From: Paracoccus binzhouensis
Lineage (GTDB): Bacteria; Pseudomonadota; Alphaproteobacteria; Rhodobacterales; Rhodobacteraceae
Reading direction: 5' to 3'
NCBI RefSeq assembly: GCF_016446475.1
Contig: NZ_JAEHFP010000004.1
Span: forward strand, 37,732 to 101,731
Length of the DNA stretch: 64,000 nucleotides
Under the pieces are notes generated by a model. It saw nothing but the letters and a program-made list of their open reading frames with translations, did no database searches and was not told the origin of the DNA. Positions 1 to 9,540 of this stretch are shown here, in pieces (position 1 is the stretch's first letter; each line of letters starts with the position of its first letter). The translations under genes and the position numbers were made by a program.

Positions 1-1708
1 CGGCAAGGCCGGTGATGGTCCGTTCCCCCGCCGGGGCGGATGCCAGCGATGTCAGCGCCGTCCAGATGTGCTCCTTCACCTCCGGCGTGATGGTCATGCC
101 TTCACGCATCAGGATCGCGGCGATCCAGTCAGCGGCCCAGGACCGTTCATAGGCATCATCGATCCGCGCCAGCGGCTGCAGGGAAACGGAAACCTCCGAT
201 CCCTCGGTCAATCCACCGCCGAGATCATGCCAGTCGCCACCCATGGCGAGCGCTGATGCCCTGATCGATCCCCCGAAATCGAAAGCGAAAATCTGGCTGC
301 GATCATAACGGCGAAATTGCAACGCCATCAGCGCCAGCAGCACGGACTTGCCCGCGCCGGTCGGGCCGACGACGAGGGTATGGCCCACGTCGCCGACATG
401 AAGGGAAAGCCGGAACGGAGTCGAACCTTCGGTCTTGCCGTATAGCAAGGGGGGCGCTCCGAGATGTTCGTTCCGTTCCGGCCCCGCCCACACGGCCGAT
501 AGAGGGATCATGTGGGCGAGGTTGAGCGTCGAGATCGGCGGCTGCCGGACATTGGCGTAGGCATGTCCGGGGATCGAGCCTAGCCAGGCATCGACGGCAT
601 TGACGGTTTCCGGCATGGCCGTGAAGTCACGGCCCTGAATGATCTTCTCGACCAGACGCAGCTTCTCGTCGGCGATACGGGGATCGGCGTCCCAGACGGT
701 GACGGTTGCTGTGACATAGGCCATGCCGGCGACGTCAGCGCCCAGTTCCTGCAAGGCCATGTCGGCATCGAGCGCCTTGTTGGACGCATCGGTGTCCACC
801 AGCGCCGATTGCTCGTTGGTCATCACCTCCTTGAGGATCGCGGCGATGGATTTTCTCTTGGCGAACCATTGACGGCGGATTTTGGTGAGGAGTTTCGTCG
901 CGTCCGTCTTGTCCATCAGGATGGCGCGGGTGGACCAGCGATACGGGAACGCGAGCCGGTTCATCTCGTCGAGCAGGCCGGGCGTGGTCGCTGTCGGAAA
1001 GCCGATAATGGTCAGGACGCGCAGATGCTTGTCACCAAGGCGCGGTTCCAGACCGCCAGTCAGCGGCTGATCGGCCAGCAGCGCATCGAGGTGCATGGGC
1101 ACTTCGGGCACGCGGACACGATGGCGGTTCGTGGATATCGTGGAATGGAGATAGGTCAGCGTGCCGGCATCATCGATCCAGTGGCATTCGGGCATGAAGC
1201 CGTCGAGCAGCGCCAGCACGCGGTCGGTGCGGTCAATGAAGCCGCGCATCAGCTCCCAGGGATTGACGCCGGATTGCTCACGGCCCTCGTAGAGCCAGGT
1301 CTCGGCGCGAGCCGCATCTTCGGCGGGTGGCAGCCAGAGGAAGGTCAGGAAATAGCCTGACACGAAATGCGTGCCCGCTTCCTCGAAGGCAGCTTTGCGC
1401 TCGGCATCGACCAGAGCGGAAGCCGGATCAGGAAATTGGCTGCCGGGATAGGTCGCGGCTTCGCTTCGTTGTGCCTCAACAAAGATCGACCAGCCGGAGC
1501 CGAGGCGGCGCACGGCGTTGTTGATACGCCCAGCGACCGCGACCAGTTCGGCGGCGACAGCGGAATCCAGATCCGGCCCGCGAAACTTCGCAGTCCTCTG
1601 GAAACTGCCATCCTTGTTCAGCACCACGCCCGAGCCGACCAGCGCGGCCCAGGGCAGGAAATCCGCGAGGCGGGTGGCGGTACGGCGATATTCGGTAAGG
1701 TTCATCAT
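1..1708 (-). CDS. trbE: TrbE, VirB4-type conjugative transfer ATPase (3' end cut by the window)
   Basis: The N-terminal 569 residues of a TrbE/VirB4 ATPase, which energises pilus assembly and substrate transfer in IncP-like type IV secretion systems at the inner membrane. The protein starts MMNLTEYRRTATRLADFLPW, a typical TrbE start, at the second of two ways to read adjacent ATGs (1708 or 1705). A Walker A motif (GPTGAGKS) is encoded near 340-365, roughly residue 450. The usual length is about 810-820 residues, so the C-terminal third lies beyond position 1. It is the most downstream visible gene of a trbB-trbC-trbD-trbE run. The gene call is secure; only the end is unseen. Confidence 0.93.
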   Translation of the reverse strand, partial: MMNLTEYRRTATRLADFLPWAALVGSGVVLNKDGSFQRTAKFRGPDLDSAVAAELVAVAGRINNAVRRLGSGWSIFVEAQRSEAATYPGSQFPDPASALVDAERKAAFEEAGTHFVSGYFLTFLWLPPAEDAARAETWLYEGREQSGVNPWELMRGFIDRTDRVLALLDGFMPECHWIDDAGTLTYLHSTISTNRHRVRVPEVPMHLDALLADQPLTGGLEPRLGDKHLRVLTIIGFPTATTPGLLDEMNRLAFPYRWSTRAILMDKTDATKLLTKIRRQWFAKRKSIAAILKEVMTNEQSALVDTDASNKALDADMALQELGADVAGMAYVTATVTVWDADPRIADEKLRLVEKIIQGRDFTAMPETVNAVDAWLGSIPGHAYANVRQPPISTLNLAHMIPLSAVWAGPERNEHLGAPPLLYGKTEGSTPFRLSLHVGDVGHTLVVGPTGAGKSVLLALMALQFRRYDRSQIFAFDFGGSIRASALAMGGDWHDLGGGLTEGSEVSVSLQPLARIDDAYERSWAADWIAAILMREGMTITPEVKEHIWTALTSLASAPAGERTITGLA

Positions 1709-1718
1709 GGCCGCGCCC

Positions 1719-2000
1719 TCACACCGACAGATGACCGGGGATGCGCAGATGCCTACGTCCAACCTCGACAAAAAGCGGATCGCGTTTGGCAGCCCATACC
1801 GCGAGGAAATGTCCGACCGCCCAGATGGCGATGCCAACCAGCCAGAGACGAAGGCCGAGGCCGACGGCGCCGGCCAGCGTGCCGTTGACGATGGCAATCG
1901 AACGCGGTGCGCCGCCGAGCAGGATATGCTCGGTCAGCGCCCGGTGAACCGGGATGGAGAAGCCCGGCACCGCATCGAGCTGTTCAAACCCGCCCGCCAT
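1719..2000 (-). CDS. trbD: TrbD, small inner-membrane conjugation protein (VirB3-like)
   Basis: A 93-residue protein with the TrbD opening (GFEQLDAVPGFSIPVHRAL) followed by one or two hydrophobic stretches (about residues 44-72), as in VirB3-like components that sit in the inner membrane beside the TrbE ATPase. Its ATG overlaps the trbC stop codon at position 2000, which implies translational coupling, and trbE begins ten bases after its stop. Length and order fit the trbBCDE block of IncP-like systems. Confidence 0.9.
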   Translation of the reverse strand: MAGGFEQLDAVPGFSIPVHRALTEHILLGGAPRSIAIVNGTLAGAVGLGLRLWLVGIAIWAVGHFLAVWAAKRDPLFVEVGRRHLRIPGHLSV

Positions 2001-2332
2001 CAGATGAGCGCCCCGCCGCCGAACGAGAAGAACGACAGGAAGAAGCTCGACGCGGCGAAGGCGATGGACAGGCCGAAGACGATCTGGATCAGGCGGCGGA
2101 AGCCGCCGGAGGTATCGCCAAAGGCCAGCGCCAGGCCGGTGGCGATAATGACGATGACGGCGATGATCTTGGCGACAGGACCCTCGATCGACTGGAGGAT
2201 CGACTGAAGCGGTGCCTCCCAGGGCATGGAGGAGCCGGAGGCGTGTGCGGCAGGCGCCAGCATCAGACTGATGGAAACAGTGGCAGCGGCGGTTGCCATG
2301 ATGCGGCAGCCGCGTGAAATCGTGCGGATCAT
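2000..2332 (-). CDS. trbC: TrbC, conjugative pilin (VirB2-like)
   Basis: A 110-residue pilin precursor. An N-terminal signal region (about residues 10-32, ending ...LAPAAHASG) is followed by two long hydrophobic segments (about 52-70 and 82-108), the architecture of TrbC/VirB2 pilins that are processed and assembled into the mating pilus. The start overlaps the trbB stop and the stop overlaps the trbD start. IncP TrbC is cyclised by TraF, and a traF gene is present at 9541-10086, which fits. Confidence 0.9.
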   Translation of the reverse strand: MIRTISRGCRIMATAAATVSISLMLAPAAHASGSSMPWEAPLQSILQSIEGPVAKIIAVIVIIATGLALAFGDTSGGFRRLIQIVFGLSIAFAASSFFLSFFSFGGGALI

Positions 2333-3336
2333 GAAGGGTTTCCTTTCGGGGTGGTGGCCAAAGTGATGGGATGCGTGATGGCGTAGTCACCGTCCGGACC
2401 CAGCCCATCGACGCGGGCGAGTTCGACCAGGCGGCGGGACGATCCACGTCCGGCAAGAACGGCGACAAGGTCGATGGTTTCGGCGATCAGGGCGCGCGGG
2501 ACGGTGATGACGGCTTCCTGGATGAGCTGTTCGAGGCGTCGCAGCGCGCCAATACCGGAACCGGCATGGATGGTGCCGATCCCGCCCGGATGGCCTGTGC
2601 CCCATGCTTTAAGGAGATCGAGGGCTTCGGAGCCGCGCACCTCGCCGACCGGGATGCGATCCGGGCGCAGGCGTAGCGACGAACGGACCAGGTCGGAGAG
2701 CGTCGCCACGCCATCCTTGGTGCGCATCGCGACCAGATTGGGCGCGGCGCATTGCAGTTCGCGCGTGTCTTCAATGATCACAACGCGGTCCGAAGTCTTG
2801 GCGACTTCTGCCAGCAGCGCGTTGGTCAGCGTGGTCTTGCCAGTCGAGGTGCCTCCCGCGACGAGGATATTGGCGCGCGTGGCGACGTTCAGGCGCAGCA
2901 CCTCGGCCTGAGGGCTGGTCATGATCCCGGCGTTTACATAGTCGTCGAGCGTAAACACCGCGACGGCGGGCTTGCGTATGGCGAAAGCGGGTGCTGCGAC
3001 CACCGGCGGCAGCAGGCCCTCGAAACGCTCTCCGGTCTCAGGCAGTTCGGCCGAAATCCGCGGACTTCGGGTATGAACTTCGACGCCAACATGATGAGCG
3101 ACCAGCCTGACGATCCGCTCGCCATCGGCCGCCGACAGCCTCTCCCCCGTATCGGCCAGACCTTCGGAGAGCCGATCCACCCAGATGCGGCCATCGGGAT
3201 TCAGCATCACCTCGACCACAGCCGGATCTTCCAGAAACCGGGCAATCGATGCCCCGAGTGCGGTGCGCAGCATCCGCGCACCACGCGCAATCGTCTCGGG
3301 TTTCTGATGTGATGCGGTCATGGCGGCCCCATTCAT
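2329..3336 (-). CDS. trbB: TrbB, VirB11-type traffic ATPase
   Basis: A 335-residue cytoplasmic VirB11/PulE-type ATPase of the conjugative type IV secretion system. It has the N-terminal domain with conserved [15 protein letters not shown], Walker A GGTSTGKT (residues 161-168), and the Asp-box and Walker B region around [13 protein letters not shown]. An alternative start at the internal ATG at 3321 ([17 protein letters not shown]) is also plausible, since neither has a strong ribosome binding site. It is the first gene of the trbBCDE block. The 131 bases upstream hold no gene. Confidence 0.93.
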   Translation of the reverse strand: MNGAAMTASHQKPETIARGARMLRTALGASIARFLEDPAVVEVMLNPDGRIWVDRLSEGLADTGERLSAADGERIVRLVAHHVGVEVHTRSPRISAELPETGERFEGLLPPVVAAPAFAIRKPAVAVFTLDDYVNAGIMTSPQAEVLRLNVATRANILVAGGTSTGKTTLTNALLAEVAKTSDRVVIIEDTRELQCAAPNLVAMRTKDGVATLSDLVRSSLRLRPDRIPVGEVRGSEALDLLKAWGTGHPGGIGTIHAGSGIGALRRLEQLIQEAVITVPRALIAETIDLVAVLAGRGSSRRLVELARVDGLGPDGDYAITHPITLATTPKGNPS

Positions 3337-3467
3337 GGCGGGACGCGCAAAAGACGGACCCCGGATTGGGGTCGATTAAAAGAACCTGATTTAGGGCCGT
3401 TTCAACAGATGTTTACGCGTGTGCGGGCATCGGCGGCGCGGGGCGACAAATAGGATGGATCGAAAGT

Positions 3468-3929
3468 TCAGAGCTGGTTTCCATCCGCTTCGGACTGGCC
3501 TTGTGACGAAAGATCGTGAAGCGAATCCATATCCCGCGACAACTCTTTCAGGAATCTGTCGCCGGAAGCCAGGCGCTTGCCCAGCGTCTGCATGAAGCCT
3601 TCGAAGCGCTCGTTGCCCTTGATGCGCGCCGATTGTTTCGCGCTATCTGACAGCGGCGGCGTCATGGTGAGCCAGAATTGTACGAACAGCGAAAGCGTCT
3701 CGCCGAGGATGGCGACATCTTCGTCCAGCATATCGAACTGGCGGCCAAGCTTGTCCAGGCGTCGCGACATTGCAGCTTCCAGCCGTTCGGTCGTGTCACC
3801 GGACAGGAAGGATGCGACCGCCGCCTCGATCACTGCGGATTTTGAAACATTGCGGCGCAGCGCCAGGCCTTCGACCTGCTTCAGCAGATCCGGGGAGAAG
3901 TAGACATTCATGCGGGTGCGGCTCGTCAT
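3468..3929 (-). CDS. CopG-family ribbon-helix-helix protein next to traG
   Basis: A 153-residue protein with a ribbon-helix-helix domain at the N-terminus (RTRMNVYFSPDLLKQVEGLA, then NVSKSAVIEAAVASFL). The rest is helical and charged, with no recognised domain. Small CopG-like proteins are regularly found directly after traG in alphaproteobacterial trb elements and may regulate the transfer genes or assist the relaxosome; the role is inferred from position. The ATG at 3929 is preceded by a GAAGGA ribosome binding site, so it was preferred over the TTG at 3947 that would overlap traG. Confidence 0.85.
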   Translation of the reverse strand: MTSRTRMNVYFSPDLLKQVEGLALRRNVSKSAVIEAAVASFLSGDTTERLEAAMSRRLDKLGRQFDMLDEDVAILGETLSLFVQFWLTMTPPLSDSAKQSARIKGNERFEGFMQTLGKRLASGDRFLKELSRDMDSLHDLSSQGQSEADGNQL

Positions 3930-3943
3930 GCCTGTCTTCCTTC

Positions 3944-5932
3944 TCAAAGGTCGATGCCGTCATTGGGGTCGAGAGATGCCTGCCGCGCGACCATGCGCAT
4001 CCGCTGGCGCATGGCGCGGGCCTTGGCGGCATCGACGTCGGGCTCATCATCGAGAAAGTCGAACTCCTGCGATGGCGGCGGTGGTGGCGGAATGATTTCC
4101 TCATGCTCGGGAAGCTCCGGCTCACGCCGGATACCGGCATTGGCAGGATCGTCGCCGGACATGTTCGACGCGGGTCCGTGGCCGGCCGCGGGCGCAACAA
4201 CACGGCTCGTCCAGTCGTCTGGTGCCGATGTTTCCATCTTCACCGACTGCTTTTTTAGATCGGGCGGCGGCAACACCCGTTCCTGAAACCGGGCATCGGC
4301 ATAGTAGCGCGCCTTGGCGGCGCGGATGGGCGGCACACCCGCTACCATGACGATCTCGTCGGTTGGCGGAAGCTGCATGATCTCGCCCGGTGTCAGGAGC
4401 GGCCGCGCCGTTTCCTGCCGTGAAACCATGAGATGCCCGAGCCATGGCGCGAGGCGATGACCGGCATAGTTGGTGGAATCGCGCATTTCTGTCGCCGTGC
4501 CGAGCGCGTCGCTGATCCGCTTGGCGGTGCGTTCATCGTTGGCAGCAAAGGCGACACGCACATGGCAGTTGTCGAGAATGGCGTTGTTCTGCCCATAGGC
4601 CCGTTCGATCTGGTTGAGCGACTGCGCGATCAGGAACGCTTTGAGGCCATAACCGGCCATGAAGGCGAGCGCCGATTCAAAGAAGTCCAACCGCCCGAGC
4701 GCGGGGAACTCGTCCAGCATCAACAGCAGGCGATGGCGCTTGCCGGAGGTTTCCAGCTCCTCGGTCAGCCGCCGCCCGACCTGATTGAGGATGAGGCGGA
4801 TCAGCGGTTTTGTGCGATTGATGTCCGATGGCGGTACGACGAGGTAGAGGCTGACGGGTTCTTTTGCTCCGACCAGATCAGCAATGCGCCAGTCGCAACG
4901 GGCCGTCACGCGGGCCACGACCGGATCTCGGTAGAGGCCGAGAAAGGACATCGCCGTGGACAGCACGCCGGAGCGTTCGTTCTCGGATTTGTTCAGCAGC
5001 TCGCGTGCCGACGAAGCGATGACGGGATGCACACCGGCTTCGCCCAGATGCGGCGTGTCCATCATGGCGCGCAAGGTTGCCTCGACCGGACGGCGAGGAT
5101 CGGACAGAAAACTCGCGACGCCGGCGAGCGTCTTTTCCTTCTCGGCGTAAAGGACATGCAGGATCGCGCCGACCAGCAACGAATGGCTGGTCTTTTCCCA
5201 GTGGTTGCGCTTGTCGAGACTGCCCTCGGGATCGACCAGAATATCCGCGATGTTCTGGACATCGCGGACTTCCCACTCCCCCTGACGGACTTCCAGCAGC
5301 GGGTTGTAAGCTGCGGAATGCACATTGGTCGGATCGAACAGCAGGACGCGGCCGTGATGGGACCGGAAGCCGGCCGTCAGATTCCAGTTCTCACCCTTGA
5401 TGTCGTGCACGATGCAACTTCCCGGCCAGGTCAGCAGCGTCGGCACAACGAGGCCGACGCCTTTGCCTGATCGGGTGGGCGCGAAACAAAGGACATGCTC
5501 GGGGCCGTCGTGCCGGAGATAGTCCTTGCTGTGCCTGCCAAGGACCACGCCATCGGGACCGAGCAGTCCGGCAGCATGGATTTCCTTGTCCTCGGCCCAT
5601 CGCGCCGAACCGTAAGTGGCGACGTTGCGCGCCTCGCGCGCCCGGATGATCGACATGAAAAAAGCGGCGGCGATAGCGAACAACGCCCCGGACGTGGCGA
5701 TGAACGCGCCCTCGGTGAAAATACCGGGCGCATAGGCGTCATAGGAAAACCACCACCAGAAGAAGGCCGGAGGATAATAGACCGGCCATCCGGCAACATC
5801 GAACCATGGATTGCCGAGCTGGGGCTGAAAGCCAAGGCGGAAGGCCACCCATTGTGTCGAAGTCCAGACCATCACCAGGACAATGATGAATACGACAATG
5901 ATCTGGCCCCAGAGTATTCGGCCACCACGCAT
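3944..5932 (-). CDS. traG: TraG, VirD4-type coupling protein
   Basis: A 662-residue type IV coupling protein that links the relaxosome to the mating channel. Two or three N-terminal membrane segments (about residues 6-26, 50-66 and 71-94) precede a Walker A motif (APTRSGKGVG, about 151-160) and a Walker B-like LLMLDEFPALGRLDF. The C-terminal tail is proline- and acid-rich (HEEIIPPPPPPSQEFDF). The start at the ATG at 5932 leaves a better N-terminus (MRGGRILWGQ) than the one at 5950. It lies between the relaxase and the CopG-like gene, all in the same direction. Confidence 0.94.
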   Translation of the reverse strand: MRGGRILWGQIIVVFIIVLVMVWTSTQWVAFRLGFQPQLGNPWFDVAGWPVYYPPAFFWWWFSYDAYAPGIFTEGAFIATSGALFAIAAAFFMSIIRAREARNVATYGSARWAEDKEIHAAGLLGPDGVVLGRHSKDYLRHDGPEHVLCFAPTRSGKGVGLVVPTLLTWPGSCIVHDIKGENWNLTAGFRSHHGRVLLFDPTNVHSAAYNPLLEVRQGEWEVRDVQNIADILVDPEGSLDKRNHWEKTSHSLLVGAILHVLYAEKEKTLAGVASFLSDPRRPVEATLRAMMDTPHLGEAGVHPVIASSARELLNKSENERSGVLSTAMSFLGLYRDPVVARVTARCDWRIADLVGAKEPVSLYLVVPPSDINRTKPLIRLILNQVGRRLTEELETSGKRHRLLLMLDEFPALGRLDFFESALAFMAGYGLKAFLIAQSLNQIERAYGQNNAILDNCHVRVAFAANDERTAKRISDALGTATEMRDSTNYAGHRLAPWLGHLMVSRQETARPLLTPGEIMQLPPTDEIVMVAGVPPIRAAKARYYADARFQERVLPPPDLKKQSVKMETSAPDDWTSRVVAPAAGHGPASNMSGDDPANAGIRREPELPEHEEIIPPPPPPSQEFDFLDDEPDVDAAKARAMRQRMRMVARQASLDPNDGIDL

Positions 5933-6107
5933 ACAGGCTCCAATCGGCAAGAGAGTCGGAGCCGATCAAGGAATAGTCGTTTTCGAAAGCTGCAACAGGA
6001 AAAGCAGGGGTGCCGTGTTGCCGGATACTATCGGCGGCACATCGGACAGGCCCTTTCAGATGCCGATGTCGACAGAACAATTTGCGAGGTGCCAGATCGG
6101 CAAAGGC

Positions 6108-8180
6108 TCAAATCCCGAGCCCTCGTGTTCGCCCCATTTGCCACGATACCGATCCACCCTGCACGATGCCCGCAACCTCGCGGCCGAGCTGGCGGTCGAT
6201 CACTGGCCGCCATGGGACAAGAGTGAACTCGTGGCTCTTTTCGACAATGGCGAACTTGCCGCTCGATAGATGTGCGGTCCCGGTGAACTTGCCGCTGATA
6301 TTTTCGCCATCGGCAGCCGCCCGGAACGGCAAGCCTTTGCTGCTGGCCATTTCCGCACCGACGCGGGCCACTTCCCTTTCTCGCAGATTGGCGAGCAGAT
6401 TGCGCCGATAGAGGATGCGTCCATTCTGCTGCCGCGTGGCATCGCCCTGTGCGATATGGTGTTCACGCCGCTGGTCCATAGCCTCGCGCACCTGCTGGCC
6501 GAACCCCGCCGGGGTAAGGTCCGAGGCGTCCGGTGTGACCAATCGCCGGTCCAGCCAGGTCGCGCCATCGGCGCCGATCTGCTTTTCCAGATCGAAGGTC
6601 GAGACGACACGGATGCTGGCCTGCCGGTTGCGACCGGCATCATAGGCGGTGGCGCGGCTCTCGAAGTCTTCGGGGATGCGCCACTGGTCGGCGTCGATCC
6701 GCTCGGCAATCCCGGCTCGGCGTAGCGACTCCAATCGCCGGACATGAGCATCGACATAGCCCTCATAATCACCACCCGGCACACGTCCCTCGAACTTCGC
6801 CTGTTCGAGGTGGCGGCCCGGTCGGTAGATACCATTTTCCGAGATCGCAGCGATGGTGCGATCAGAGGGACGTTGTGCTGTATCGGCGGGACCGACTTCC
6901 ACGATGCTGCCGATCCGGGCATCTTCGACGCGGGCCGGATCAATGCTGGGAAGATGGTGTGTTCGCCCGTCGATGCCGTCCACCACGAGCGTCAGGTTCT
7001 CGCCCATCTCGTCGGTGAGATATTTGTCCACGACGCGGCCGGTGATGGGCGCCGCGGGTGCGGCATCGTGAAGCTGGAAGGTCATCGGATCACGTTCCTG
7101 CCCATCGGCCTTCAGCGCCTTGTGCATGTTGCGGATGATGTCACCGCGCTCACCGAGTTCACGCAGCGCCGGCTCCATCTTCGCGCCAAGCTCCCAAACG
7201 CCGGGGGCATGTTCCGTGGCCAATCCCATCTTTTCCAGCTTGGCGAGGCGGCGCAGGCGAAGCGTGCGGTTGAACTGGCGGCGCGTGTCATCGGGCTCAT
7301 GGCGCAGATCGAGGATCCGTTCATCGGCCTCTTCGGTCATTGCCCGGTCGATCCGGGTGAAGCGGTCCTGGTCGATTTGGGCAGATAGCTTGCGGCTCTG
7401 CTCGATCTCGGTGGCGGGTCCAAGTTCCAGCGTGGCCAGTTCGCTCGCCCGCTCACGAATACCATTGGCGAGATAGTCGCCATTGATGACCAGATTCTCG
7501 CCCAGATCGTCCTTGCCCCGAACGATGACATGGACATGGGGATAGCCGGTATTGTGGTGATTGACCGCCACCCAATCGAGTTTCGTGCCAAGGTCGGCCT
7601 CGATGCTGCTCATCAGATCGCGGGTGTGTTCGGTGAGGTCGGAAAGATCGGCGGCATCTTCGGGCGAGACGATGAAGCGGAACTGGTGGCGGTCATCCTT
7701 GCCGCGATCAAGAAAGGCATCTCCATCAGCGCGATCGTCGGTCGCCGAATAGAGCTGGCCACGTTCGCCATCGCGCGAGGTTCCGTCGCGCTGGATGTAG
7801 CGCAGATGGGCAGCCCCTTTGCCATTCTTCCCCGCGCTCTGGAGGTACCGGGTTTTGACGACGACGCGTCGCGCTCCGGCCGTGCTGTGACGCCAGCCGC
7901 CCGACAAGGTTCGGGCGAGGACAAAGGCCGCGCCACGACCACGCTTGACGCCCGGACCTTTGCCTGCCCGCGACGCCTTCCCGCTCTTTCCGGCCGAACC
8001 AGATGAAGACGGCGAGGATGTCCATGATGCGAATGATGATGATCTGCCGGGGCTGTTGCTACGCTGGCGCGCCAGCTTCTTTGCCTGTGTCAGAAAGCTT
8101 TTCGCCTTGCCCGGCTTCGGCACGTCCGACCTGATGCGCCCAGGCTTCGGGCGAAAGCGGTTCTCGTCGTCGCCACTCAT
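6108..8180 (-). CDS. Relaxase / mobilisation nuclease with DUF3363 domain
   Basis: A 690-residue relaxase of the VirD2/DUF3363 type, which nicks the element at oriT and pilots the strand through the coupling protein. A basic, Ser/Lys-rich N-terminus (1-105) precedes KTRYLQSAGKNGKGAAHLRY (about 109-128), a candidate for the nucleophilic tyrosine region. The metal-binding motif NHHNTGYPHVHVIVRG has its histidines at about 208-217. The C-terminal half (about 360-690) carries the DUF3363 region and ends GRTRGLGI, as full-length members do. Its ATG overlaps the stop of the preceding reading frame (8177-8494). The oriT was not located. Confidence 0.9.
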   Translation of the reverse strand: MSGDDENRFRPKPGRIRSDVPKPGKAKSFLTQAKKLARQRSNSPGRSSSFASWTSSPSSSGSAGKSGKASRAGKGPGVKRGRGAAFVLARTLSGGWRHSTAGARRVVVKTRYLQSAGKNGKGAAHLRYIQRDGTSRDGERGQLYSATDDRADGDAFLDRGKDDRHQFRFIVSPEDAADLSDLTEHTRDLMSSIEADLGTKLDWVAVNHHNTGYPHVHVIVRGKDDLGENLVINGDYLANGIRERASELATLELGPATEIEQSRKLSAQIDQDRFTRIDRAMTEEADERILDLRHEPDDTRRQFNRTLRLRRLAKLEKMGLATEHAPGVWELGAKMEPALRELGERGDIIRNMHKALKADGQERDPMTFQLHDAAPAAPITGRVVDKYLTDEMGENLTLVVDGIDGRTHHLPSIDPARVEDARIGSIVEVGPADTAQRPSDRTIAAISENGIYRPGRHLEQAKFEGRVPGGDYEGYVDAHVRRLESLRRAGIAERIDADQWRIPEDFESRATAYDAGRNRQASIRVVSTFDLEKQIGADGATWLDRRLVTPDASDLTPAGFGQQVREAMDQRREHHIAQGDATRQQNGRILYRRNLLANLREREVARVGAEMASSKGLPFRAAADGENISGKFTGTAHLSSGKFAIVEKSHEFTLVPWRPVIDRQLGREVAGIVQGGSVSWQMGRTRGLGI

Positions 8181-8494
8181 CGACGCATCCGAAGCCGCGA
8201 CGGCGGAAAATCGGCCAATATTCGGTTAGAGTGCCGGTCAAAACCCAGCAAAACCAAGGCCTTGCGCCATATCGCGGCACGCGAGACCCAAAAGCATGGT
8301 GCCGTGCGCCGCGTCCCAAAACAGTGTGCAGACAAGGGCTTGCCCAGAAACCGCCCCGACAGGGTGCCGGTTTCCTTTATCTTGCCCTCCGCCTTCCCTG
8401 CCTTTTCTGCTTCTGCCGCCGAGATCGCAGCCAGGCGTGCCTTACCCGAACCTGTCAGCTCCGAGTGGCATTCCGATGCCGTGCATGCGCTCAT
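8177..8494 (-). CDS. Possible small protein between the transglycosylase and relaxase genes
   Basis: A 105-codon frame exactly spans the gap, sharing four bases (ATGA) with the transglycosylase stop and four bases with the relaxase start. That arrangement is common in translationally coupled operons and is the only reason to propose it. The predicted product (start MSACTASECHSELTG) resembles no family I know, has an odd composition, and contains no domain. The same stretch is also where an oriT could lie, so it may be non-coding. Read it as possible only. Confidence 0.35.
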   Translation of the reverse strand: MSACTASECHSELTGSGKARLAAISAAEAEKAGKAEGKIKETGTLSGRFLGKPLSAHCFGTRRTAPCFWVSRAAIWRKALVLLGFDRHSNRILADFPPSRLRMRR

Positions 8495-9171
8495 GGTCCG
8501 CCCAATCCCGCGCCCGGGGTCACGAAAATCCCGTTTGCCGCGGCTGCGGATCCCAGCGCGCTCCCCGGCAGGCTAGACGCGATTTGCTGCTCGGACCGCA
8601 CAACGAACAGCGCCGCATCGCGCCAGTCCGGCGGCAGATTTTGCCTAACCAGCTGCGCCTCCGATGCACTCCCGCTGCTGAGAAGAGGGGCGAGTGCGGC
8701 CACATAGGCGCGCGTCTCAGCCGGCAAGGCACGCCCCGTTTCGAGATAGTCGTCGTAGCGACCGGGACCGGCATTGTAGGCGGCAAGCATGGCGGCGATA
8801 GTGCCGTAGCGGTCCCACATCTCGCGCAAATAGGCGGTCCCGGCGAGGATGTTGTCGCGCGGATCATGGGGGTCATCCCCGAGCCCGTGGCGCGCGCGCA
8901 AGGCAGCCCATGTGCCAGGCATGACCTGCATCAGCCCCATGGCTCCGGCATGGCTGACGGCGCGCGGATCATTGGCGCTTTCGGCGCGCATCACTTCGAC
9001 GATCCAGGGTGCCGGAATCCCGAAACGCTGTGCAGCCTCGGCAATGAAGGCGCCATGGAGATGTGACGCGATCTGGGCCGGAACGGGCTCCGTATTCGCG
9101 ATGGCGGGGCCTTGGCTGAACAACAATAAGGCGCAAACGAGCGCCGCGATGTGACAGTGACGCATGGCCAT
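8491..9171 (-). CDS. Lytic transglycosylase (SLT domain), conjugation-associated
   Basis: A 226-residue secreted peptidoglycan hydrolase. It has an N-terminal signal peptide (about residues 1-26) and an SLT domain with the catalytic glutamate in VMRAESANDPRAVSHAGAMG, followed by GLMQVMPGTW and AYNAGPGRYDDY. Such enzymes open the wall for the mating channel (VirB1/TrbN-like role). Its ATG at 9171 overlaps the DUF736 stop codon (ATGA), which decides the start. The C-terminal 60 residues are of unknown use. Confidence 0.9.
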   Translation of the reverse strand: MAMRHCHIAALVCALLLFSQGPAIANTEPVPAQIASHLHGAFIAEAAQRFGIPAPWIVEVMRAESANDPRAVSHAGAMGLMQVMPGTWAALRARHGLGDDPHDPRDNILAGTAYLREMWDRYGTIAAMLAAYNAGPGRYDDYLETGRALPAETRAYVAALAPLLSSGSASEAQLVRQNLPPDWRDAALFVVRSEQQIASSLPGSALGSAAAANGIFVTPGAGLGGP

Positions 9172-9506
9172 CAGTCCCGGTCTTCGCGGGGTTTCGGGCG
9201 GTTCCAGTGCAGCGACCAAGCGGCACCGGCGTTATCGTCGCGAAAGAGATTGGCGCGGATCGGCTGCGGCAAGGCAGGATCGTCGAGCAGGACCGAGAGG
9301 TACTCACCGGCCTTCTCGCCGCTGCGCTTCCACGCGGCCCCGACCTCCGGGCCGTGCGCATTAGCGGCATGCACCCGGTAGGCGGGCGCGTTCTCGGCCT
9401 CGCTGTTTTCCACCGGGACGAGCGCAAGCGAGAGGTCGAGTGTGAGCGTCCGGAGCTGTCCGGTGAAGCCCGTTTCTTCGCGGGTGAACTGTCCGATCTG
9501 TGACAT
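9171..9506 (-). CDS. DUF736 family protein (first of two in the window)
   Basis: A 111-residue cytoplasmic DUF736 protein (start MSQIGQFTREETGFTGQLRT, with NAPAYRVHAA and EVGAAWKRSGEKAGEYLSV). DUF736 proteins are very frequent on alphaproteobacterial plasmids and integrative elements, but I know of no established function. It lies in an operon between traF and the transglycosylase, overlapping the latter by four bases. The ATG at 9506 follows an AGGAGACC ribosome binding site. A divergent paralogue is at 36788-37114. Confidence 0.88.
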   Translation of the reverse strand: MSQIGQFTREETGFTGQLRTLTLDLSLALVPVENSEAENAPAYRVHAANAHGPEVGAAWKRSGEKAGEYLSVLLDDPALPQPIRANLFRDDNAGAAWSLHWNRPKPREDRD

Positions 9507-9540
9507 GTCAGGTCTCCTGTGTTTGGGGTTGGGTGGGCTG

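Noticed and set aside
8200..8300. Short direct repeat CAAAACC(CAG)CAAAACC as an oriT
   Set aside because: No nick-site consensus or conserved inverted repeat could be recognised, so oriT was not annotated.
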